A stretch of 64,000 nucleotides of DNA from positions 62,001 through 126,000 of the forward strand of contig NZ_JABBFP010000002.1 of NCBI RefSeq assembly GCF_018494085.1. The letters run 5' to 3'. This DNA is from Rosenbergiella collisarenosi. Lineage in GTDB: Bacteria; Pseudomonadota; Gammaproteobacteria; Enterobacterales; Enterobacteriaceae. Positions 58,693 through 64,000 of this stretch are shown one piece after another (position 1 is the stretch's first letter; each line of letters opens with the position of its first letter). A program made the position numbers and the translations under genes. The notes beneath the pieces were generated by a model. It was not told the origin of the DNA. It saw only the letters and a list, made by a program, of their open reading frames with translations, and did not search any database.

Positions 58693-59198
58693 TTGAACAC
58701 GCATCGGGAGCATCGCTCGACCGTCCGGAACTAAATCGGATGCTGTCTGATATGGAATCAGGTGATGTGATTCTGATTGAGCAGGTAGATCGCCTTTCTC
58801 GCCTCAGTGATGGTGACTGGGACACACTTAAACGACGTATGTTTGAAAAGGAGCTATCGGTCATTAGTCTTGACCTTCCTACCAGTCATATTGCTCTTAC
58901 TCATGCTGCTTCGGATGACTTCACGAGAAGTATGCTGCGGGCTGTTAATGGCATGATGCTGGACATGTTGGCCGCTATCGCTCGAAAAGACTATGAGGAT
59001 CGTCGCCGACGACAGAAAGAGGGTGTAGAAAAAGCCAGATTAGAAGGTAAGTATGCTTGTCGGCAGGCAGATAAGGCTAAACATGAGCTAATACGAACGT
59101 TACGCCTGCAAAACGGAAAATCGATAAATGAGACAGCTCGATTGGCCGGAGTTTCCAGAATGACTGTTATTCGGGTGTGTAAACTATCTGATGCTTAG
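58693..59198 (+). pseudogene. Serine recombinase truncated at the transposon end
   Basis: The open frame starts right after the terminal repeat with V-E-H-A-S-G-A-S-L-D-R-P-E-L-N-R. It continues through V-E-like E-Q-V-D-R-L-S-R-L to a complete C-terminal helix-turn-helix (S-I-N-E-T-A-R-L-A-G-V-S-R-M-T-V). The first roughly 45 residues, including the catalytic serine, are missing. Translation could start at an internal ATG (58740), but the product would lack activity. It is the leftover of an older Tn3-type element. Confidence 0.8.
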
Positions 59199-59447
59199 AA
59201 ATTATACTACGCGGTACCCGGGGAAACTTCTTGGAGGAATGAAAAATTGGTGTTTTTTAGATGCGAAAAACCCCAGCAGAGCCGGGGCCTTTCAATTCTT
59301 TTGCCTGCTGTGCCTTCACTAGAACCCATGAAACATGGGGGATGATTCAACACTGGCTAATATTATGAGATTATAATTGCGTACTATTATTGGTACGTCA
59401 ATGTGCATAGAAAGCGAGACAGGGTATGTCCCTGGATAGGAGATTAA

Positions 59448-60391
59448 ATGCCTCAGAGAATCAATGATTACCAACCTGTACTTTCACTACTCTCAACAGC
59501 AAGACTTAAAAGCGTTCCAGCTATCTTCAACGTACACACCGACTTGGAAATGTATGGATTTAGTCTCTGGATCCAGAATGCATCTGCCTCACTCTATCCA
59601 CTAGTACAGCAACTTGAACTGGTTCTCAGGAATTCTGTTGATAAAACAGCTCGTACAAGATTTGGTGATCGGTGGTGGGATACCATCTCGTATGATACGA
59701 CGAAAGACAATCACGATAAGTTCATCAACTGCATCAGAGATGCTGAACGGAGCTTACTCAAAAATTGGAAAGCCAAAGAAGTCGCTCGCCTTGGCTTAAG
59801 CCATGCATCGCAAATAACAACGACGCCACCAGTTTTTACGCATGATGATATTATTGCGGCGACAAATTTTCTACATGGGAGAACGTTTTCCTTGAAGCCC
59901 TTCATACAGACGATAACTCTAAAAAAACCAATTACCTCTGGCCAAACTCTCTTCCCAAAGCGTTGAGAAGACTAAGCGTAATTGACAATAAACCTATTGA
60001 GGCCCGTCGTAAACTATTGAACCTTCTAAAAGAGATAAGAGATTACCGCAACAGACTTTTTCACCATGACTGCATCTGGATAAAAATTAGAACCGTAGAT
60101 AAACAGACCGCGATTGAATCAATTCGTGAAAAAATCAATCTAATCGAGAAGGTCATTACCGCGATCAGTCCTGTAACCAACCGAGCTTTGACTGTGTGGG
60201 GTATGTATGAAAATGCGCGCCGGATCTGCTCCACTGCAGAACTGTCAATTTATACAAATCTTAACTATCAGGCACCAAATATAGCTACGCCAGGCCTGCT
60301 TGGTCAACTGATGCTTCAGACAAATGAAGGAAAAGAAACGGTACCTATGATGCTGCAAAATGAGGCCTATGTTTTCTATAAGCTGAGGTGA
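59448..60391 (+). pseudogene. Abi-family (HEPN) phage-defence gene with a frameshift
   Basis: Two open frames make up one Abi_2-like protein of about 315 residues. The first (from 59448) carries the N-terminal part L-K-S-V-P-A-I-F-N-V-H-T-D-L-E-M-Y and V-Q-Q-L-E-L-V-L-R-N-S-V-D. At the T run 59867-59870 the frame is lost. One extra T would restore the reading F-S-T-W-E-N-V-F-L-E-A-L, followed by N-Y-L-W-P-N-S-L-P-K, into the second frame. The latter holds the HEPN RNase motif R-N-R-L-F-H (R-x4-H). AbiD/AbiF-type proteins abort phage infection. The break may be decay, phase variation or a sequencing error. Confidence 0.65.
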
Positions 60392-60421
60392 AAGCACACT
60401 CCTTAATTAAGCCTGAAGCAG

Positions 60422-61438
60422 TCAGCTTTCCGGAAACGTCATCAGCCTAAGGTTTTCCTCAAAGTAGTCGTTATAAACCGCTTCGTTGTCCTTCTTCATC
60501 CTGAGATGTATGAAGTTCGGCACTGGCGGGCTCATTGCGCGGTGTGAAAAAACCTCGTCCTGAATGGACCTGAGTTTATGGTTCAGGTCATCATTGTTAA
60601 AACGGCCGGCAATCTTGATATCCGATATTTCTTTATCTATGTAATCTTTCACTTTTTCAATCCTGTCCCTGCTCTTCCTGTTATCGAGAAACTGCAGGAG
60701 AATGTATCTGATTAAGGGAAGGGTGAAAACCACGTAAAAAAGGCCATCGTTCAGCGTAGCCTTCATCATAACCGCATATAGAAGCAGGCTGAAAAACGAT
60801 ATGGATATGCCCCAGATATAGAACACGTTCAGACGATCCCTTAAAGACCTGTCCCAGCCGAAGTTTTTACCGTGGCACAATAAAGCCATTACACTCTGCG
60901 GTGCATCGTAGAACTTATTGACGTACCATCCTTCGCTGCCAAACCGGGCTTGTGCCTTGTCCGGCCTGTCCTGATAGAAACGTGCTGCCCTGAATACGTT
61001 ATCCCTGGAAATTTTCTTTCCCACGCGGAGGTCGTTCCATTTTATTCTAAGGACATTACAGTCATACATTTCCTGAATGGTCGCCGCCTTTCTACGCTCA
61101 GAAGAGATGTAGCCACTAAGTGCAATATTGACCGTAAGAACGATCAGCCCGTATAGGCCCATGTATGCTGATAGAAGCTCCTGCGGAACGCTGTACCGGC
61201 TTTTCAGGATAAAGTCGAAAAGCGAGATCGTAAGCCCAGGGCGCGTGCCTTGTTGCTGTTCGAAAAAGTCGACGAGTCGTTGATGGTCAAATATCGCCCC
61301 ATTGGGCGCTACCATGGTAAACGCAGGGTTGAATCGAGCGAGTAATTGTAAGCGTTTATCGCCGCTAGCGTCGTGTTCACCCAGAACATCACTGATGAGC
61401 TGGTGGGCATCAATCACTTCTTGGAAATAACGATTCAT
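60422..61438 (-). CDS. Chimeric NTF2-like / S-4TM-type membrane protein
   Basis: 338 residues. Residues 1-70 (E-V-I-D-A-H-Q-L-I-S, L-L-A-R-F-N-P-A-F-T-M-V, G-T-R-P-G-L-T-I) look like the first half of a DUF4440/NTF2-like protein. From about residue 72 the sequence changes to S-4TM-like features: a membrane segment (G-L-I-V-L-T-V-N-I-A-L), R-K-A-A-T-I-Q-E-M-Y-D-C-N-V-L, W-N-D-L-R-V-G, then C-H-G-K-N-F-G-W-D and two more membrane helices near 205-250. S-4TM proteins are predicted pore-forming effectors of bacterial conflict systems. The join may be an accidental island-edge fusion. Confidence 0.5.
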   Translation of the reverse strand: MNRYFQEVIDAHQLISDVLGEHDASGDKRLQLLARFNPAFTMVAPNGAIFDHQRLVDFFEQQQGTRPGLTISLFDFILKSRYSVPQELLSAYMGLYGLIVLTVNIALSGYISSERRKAATIQEMYDCNVLRIKWNDLRVGKKISRDNVFRAARFYQDRPDKAQARFGSEGWYVNKFYDAPQSVMALLCHGKNFGWDRSLRDRLNVFYIWGISISFFSLLLYAVMMKATLNDGLFYVVFTLPLIRYILLQFLDNRKSRDRIEKVKDYIDKEISDIKIAGRFNNDDLNHKLRSIQDEVFSHRAMSPPVPNFIHLRMKKDNEAVYNDYFEENLRLMTFPES

Positions 61439-61464
61439 TATGTCCTTTGTTGTTGTCAGGATAG

Positions 61465-62163
61465 TTAAAAGGGCAGTGGGCTTTCAAGTGCCATGGCCAT
61501 GCCAGAGAGGGGATGCTGGAAGCGTATCGCGCTGGCGTGAAGCATCAGGCGTAGGGGCGGTGCTGAGTCTAGATAATCACGGCCACCATACAGGTCACAG
61601 CCCAAAATGGGATAGCCCAAATATTGGCAGTGGATCCGTAATTGATGTGTGCGGCCTGTTAGCGGCGACAGTTTCACTTGTGTGATCGGCAGTGTTTGGC
61701 CGGTACTCAACGGATACTCAATACGTTGCTCCACCTCATAACCAGATTGCGCCGATTTACCTGTCGTTGCATCGATTCGCATTAGGGGGAAGTGCTGCGG
61801 ATCTTTTGCAATAGGTGCGTCAATGATCCCGCTATTACTCGGAAGATGGCCGCAAAGAAGGGCATGATAAGTCTTGTCGACAGAACGTTCACTAAATTGC
61901 TGACTAAGGGCAGCAGTACTGGCTTTATTCAACCCAACGAGCATCAGACCGGAGGTACCAAAATCGAGTCGATGCACCAGCGTACACCCCGGAAACTGCT
62001 GAAGCAGACGGTAATGAACCGAATCCCAATTAAGCGGGTTTTTACCAGAAAGGCTCAATAATCCGCTGGGCTTATTAATGACAAGTAGTGCCTCATCCTG
62101 ATAGAGGATCTCGATTGCGGCCTCGCAGGGTGGGGCGATAAAAGTATCGATAATACTCGCCAT
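61465..62163 (-). CDS. RluA-family pseudouridine synthase
   Basis: 232 residues. The catalytic aspartate is in T-L-V-H-R-L-D-F-G-T-S-G-L, the RluA/RluD signature H-R-L-D-x-x-T-S-G. The second motif T-G-R-T-H-Q-L-R-I-H also fits. No S4 domain is present, like E. coli RluA. It isomerises uridines in rRNA or tRNA; the target site cannot be assigned. Its neighbour at 60422 carries the suspected island edge. Confidence 0.88.
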   Translation of the reverse strand: MASIIDTFIAPPCEAAIEILYQDEALLVINKPSGLLSLSGKNPLNWDSVHYRLLQQFPGCTLVHRLDFGTSGLMLVGLNKASTAALSQQFSERSVDKTYHALLCGHLPSNSGIIDAPIAKDPQHFPLMRIDATTGKSAQSGYEVEQRIEYPLSTGQTLPITQVKLSPLTGRTHQLRIHCQYLGYPILGCDLYGGRDYLDSAPPLRLMLHASAIRFQHPLSGMAMALESPLPF

Positions 62164-62430
62164 GATGGTCTCAGCGGTGACAGATTAAGGTTAGAAGGAT
62201 AAGTGATTTTGCTCTTGAGGTGAAGCCTCATCGCATTATGTCGAGGCGCTTAACTGTTTATCTCTCCACTCTTTTACTGAATTAGGCTGACAAAGTTAAT
62301 GTAATTTACATCTAATTATTTGAATAAGATTGGCAATTGTTTTCGATATTCAATCCAAAAGACGGTGAGTATTATAGCGGCTATCGCAACAGGGTCTTAT
62401 TCAAAACCAGTAAAACTACGGAACAGAATC

Positions 62431-62646
62431 ATGAAATCAATCAAAAAAATTGTCGCCATTTTTGCTTTAACTCTCGCCTCATTTGGAGCTTCTGCGCAAA
62501 GTGTTACAGCATGTGCCTCTACGATCGACGAAGCCGAAGGTATCGTCGCCGCGCAAGCCAAGCAAGCAGGTGCCTCTTACAAAATTACTGAAGCACATTT
62601 CAACAATGGCGTGCATATGACCGCTAAACTGCTCCCTAAGCAGTAG
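62431..62646 (+). CDS. DUF1471 (YdgH/BhsA/McbA family) secreted peptide
   Basis: 71 residues from the ATG at 62431. An upstream frame extension is rejected because the signal peptide K-K-I-V-A-I-F-A-L-T-L-A-S-F-G-A-S-A would then be internal. The mature part is a single DUF1471 domain (A-S-T-I-D-E-A-E-G-I-V-A-A-Q-A, ending N-N-G-V-H-M-T-A-K-L). These small periplasmic proteins are linked to stress tolerance and biofilm formation. Single gene. Confidence 0.85.
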   Translation: MKSIKKIVAIFALTLASFGASAQSVTACASTIDEAEGIVAAQAKQAGASYKITEAHFNNGVHMTAKLLPKQ

Positions 62647-62729
62647 GTGAGATCTAGGATAGGCACTGCCAGCAAACCTATCACCCTTCATCTATACTTA
62701 TTATTTGTACGGATGATTCAGGAGGTACT

Positions 62730-62996
62730 ATGGCTGGAGGATGGGCGGAAGATGGCGCAGTTCAAAAACAGATTGATGATACCGTCGACGACGCCATCGC
62801 GCAGGCGAGGAGTCAGCTCCACCACGGTGAAAGCGCGGAATTTTGCGAGGCCTGTGGTGAGCCTATACCGCTCGCTCGCCGTCAAGCATTACCGGGAGTG
62901 ATCTATTGTATTAACTGCCAAGACACGCAGGATAAGAAAATGTCTGCGGCGAGCGGTATCAACCGCCGCGGGAGTAAAGATAGTCAATTGCGATGA
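62730..62996 (+). CDS. ybiI: YbiI-type DksA/TraR zinc-finger protein
   Basis: 88 residues. The C4 zinc finger is C-E-A-C-G-E-P-I-P then C-I-N-C. The signature A-R-R-Q-A-L-P-G-V and the C-terminal N-R-R-G-S-K-D-S-Q-L-R are characteristic of YbiI. It is a short DksA-superfamily protein lacking the long coiled coil, function unclear. An AGGAGG site precedes the ATG. Confidence 0.92.
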   Translation: MAGGWAEDGAVQKQIDDTVDDAIAQARSQLHHGESAEFCEACGEPIPLARRQALPGVIYCINCQDTQDKKMSAASGINRRGSKDSQLR

Positions 62997-63153
62997 AGGA
63001 TGATATGCCGTTGAGGGAGAACTTTGATATAAAGTTCACCCGAATAGATAAGATTAATATAAATAGTTTGGAAGTCTGCTATGGTTCATCGCTCAATAGG
63101 CATTGTATAAGGATAAAGAGGTATTTAATTAAAGTTAATCATTACTCCTTCCG

Positions 63154-63768
63154 CTAAATTTTAAGCAAGTGAGAAGCGATTCCCCATCTTAGAGCGATAC
63201 ATTCCCCATTAACTAGATCAAATAAGGTGTAGCTTGCATTCGGTTGTGTATATTCAGGGAAATTATTAAGAGTCCTTTCTTTCAATAACGTAACAATTCC
63301 TTGAATAATACGACCATGAGACACTACGCAGATAGTTTCGTGAGGTGAAGTTTTTTCCAGATTATATATAAAGTGAACAATGCGCTGTGAAGACTCCGCC
63401 AGTGACTCTCCGCCCACAGGTCGAAACTCGGGATTGAGCTTAAATAGCTCATTAGCTTCTTTTGGATAATGCTTCATGACTAGGTCTAATGACATCCCCT
63501 CAAACTGACCAAATGATTGTTCCTTAAGCGCAGGCTCAATTATCAATGGACAGAGAAAGTGGTCAGATAGACTCCGCCCCATATGTAAGGCACGGTTAAG
63601 TGGAGAAGTATACACACATTCCACTTGATAATTATGGATAGTTAGCGCCGCTAGTAAGGCTGAAGTTTCGCGTAAACCTTTAGGTGTTAGCGAACTATCG
63701 CTGTGTCCCTGAATAATTCTTTTCACATTCCAGTCAGTTTCGGCATGTCGAACTAATATTACTTTCAT
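63154..63768 (-). CDS. Histidine phosphatase (phosphoglycerate mutase-like) family protein
   Basis: 204 residues. The phosphohistidine motif L-V-R-H-A-E-T-D-W-N is at residues 5-14. The second catalytic histidine is in V-V-S-H-G-R-I-I-Q, and the E-x-x-F-G-x-x-E-G block (E-Q-S-F-G-Q-F-E-G-M) is present. These match the GpmB/CobC-like branch acting on phosphate monoesters. The substrate is unknown. Single gene at the window end. Confidence 0.85.
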   Translation of the reverse strand: MKVILVRHAETDWNVKRIIQGHSDSSLTPKGLRETSALLAALTIHNYQVECVYTSPLNRALHMGRSLSDHFLCPLIIEPALKEQSFGQFEGMSLDLVMKHYPKEANELFKLNPEFRPVGGESLAESSQRIVHFIYNLEKTSPHETICVVSHGRIIQGIVTLLKERTLNNFPEYTQPNASYTLFDLVNGECIALRWGIASHLLKI

Positions 63769-64000
63769 CGTCTTAAAGTTATTCTCCTTGCAAGGAAAAA
63801 CCTTGTATTTCTACATCATTTTTTCCTTGTTCGGTTATTCTCGCTTCAAGGACCAATACATCAGTTAAGGCTAAAAATAGATGATATGTTGAAACGTAAT
63901 CTACTAAGTTGCAATCGTTGTAGTGTGTGATGGAGATTGGAGTCAATCAAAGACTAACGCACACTTAAAAGTAAAAATTGAAACCTTGCAACCAAGCGGG
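63769..64000. other. Window end without a recognisable gene
   Basis: The last 230 bases are AT-rich with short repeats of CCTTG. I see no gene, RNA or clear hairpin. It probably holds the upstream region of the phosphatase gene. Confidence 0.4.

Noticed and set aside
58740..59198. An intact short recombinase starting at the internal ATG
   Set aside because: The resolvase similarity extends upstream of that ATG to the transposon end, and the catalytic serine region is missing.
41188..61438. Integrative element integrated at the guaA 3' end
   Set aside because: No integrase gene and no duplicate of the guaA end were seen on the right side. The structure is better explained by Tn3-type events and a recombination near 61220.
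61440..61685. An 81-codon + strand open frame next to the pseudouridine synthase
   Set aside because: It is antisense to the well-supported RluA-family gene and has no independent support.

Overview
This is a chromosomal window from a gammaproteobacterium of the order Enterobacterales. The backbone runs era-recO-pdxJ-acpS-yfhL, tadA-mltF-purL-glnB-glyA-suhB-trmJ, the complete isc operon (iscR-S-U-A-hscB-hscA-fdx-iscX), pepB-sseB-sseA-ndk-rlmN-pilW-rodZ-ispG-hisS-yfgM-bamB-der, then xseA divergent from guaBA. Protein lengths are within a few residues of the E. coli ones. Several genes that E. coli has in this stretch are absent (murQ/murR/pgpC, glrK-qseG-glrR, hmp, yfhM-pbpC). A pilW-type lipoprotein lies between rlmN and rodZ. 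Together these point away from Escherichia and towards an Erwiniaceae-like relative. I do not name a genus.

Accessory DNA interrupts the backbone at three main places. (1) Between yfhL and tadA (2.2-5.5 kb) lie a decayed phage family-A DNA polymerase, an orphan HExxH protein paired with a small lipoprotein (a T6SS effector/immunity-like pair), and the ends of an internally deleted IS903-like element. (2) Between der and xseA (34.5-36.5 kb) lie a glutathione transferase, a Nudix hydrolase and a FosA-type fosfomycin transferase. (3) A large composite island follows guaA (41.3 to about 61.2 kb). It starts with a DUF2251 gene, hchA, a quinone oxidoreductase and a broken LysR gene, then enters Tn3-family debris.

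The most notable content is in that island. An eleven-gene, translationally coupled operon (44990-53889) plus a convergent phosphopantetheinyl transferase (53995-54753) forms a compact type II polyketide-like biosynthetic locus that I cannot assign to a described product. It encodes a HemN-like radical SAM enzyme, an ACP fused to an SRPBCC cyclase, an FAD oxidoreductase, a metal-dependent cyclase, a ketosynthase with an intact Cys-His-His triad, a truncated ketosynthase-like partner, further SRPBCC proteins, an EVE-domain protein, two small unknown proteins and an MFS exporter. No ketoreductase or acyltransferase is present, which suggests an unreduced, probably cyclised chain made with malonyl units loaded by the host FabD. 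A Tn3-type inverted repeat and a decayed tnpA abut the operon on its left.

To the right, a 3.36-kb element is bounded by matching 38-bp Tn3-type inverted repeats in inverted orientation (55335-55372 and 58652-58689). It carries its own resolvase and repeat-rich res-like site, but no tnpA. Its passengers are a MarR regulator and two tandem paralogous NAD(P)-binding reductases. Beyond it come a resolvase truncated exactly at the repeat, a frameshifted Abi-type HEPN gene, and an apparent in-frame chimera between a core NTF2-like gene and an S-4TM-type membrane effector, which I take as the right edge of the island. The window closes with ordinary genes: an RluA-family pseudouridine synthase, a DUF1471 peptide, ybiI and a histidine phosphatase.
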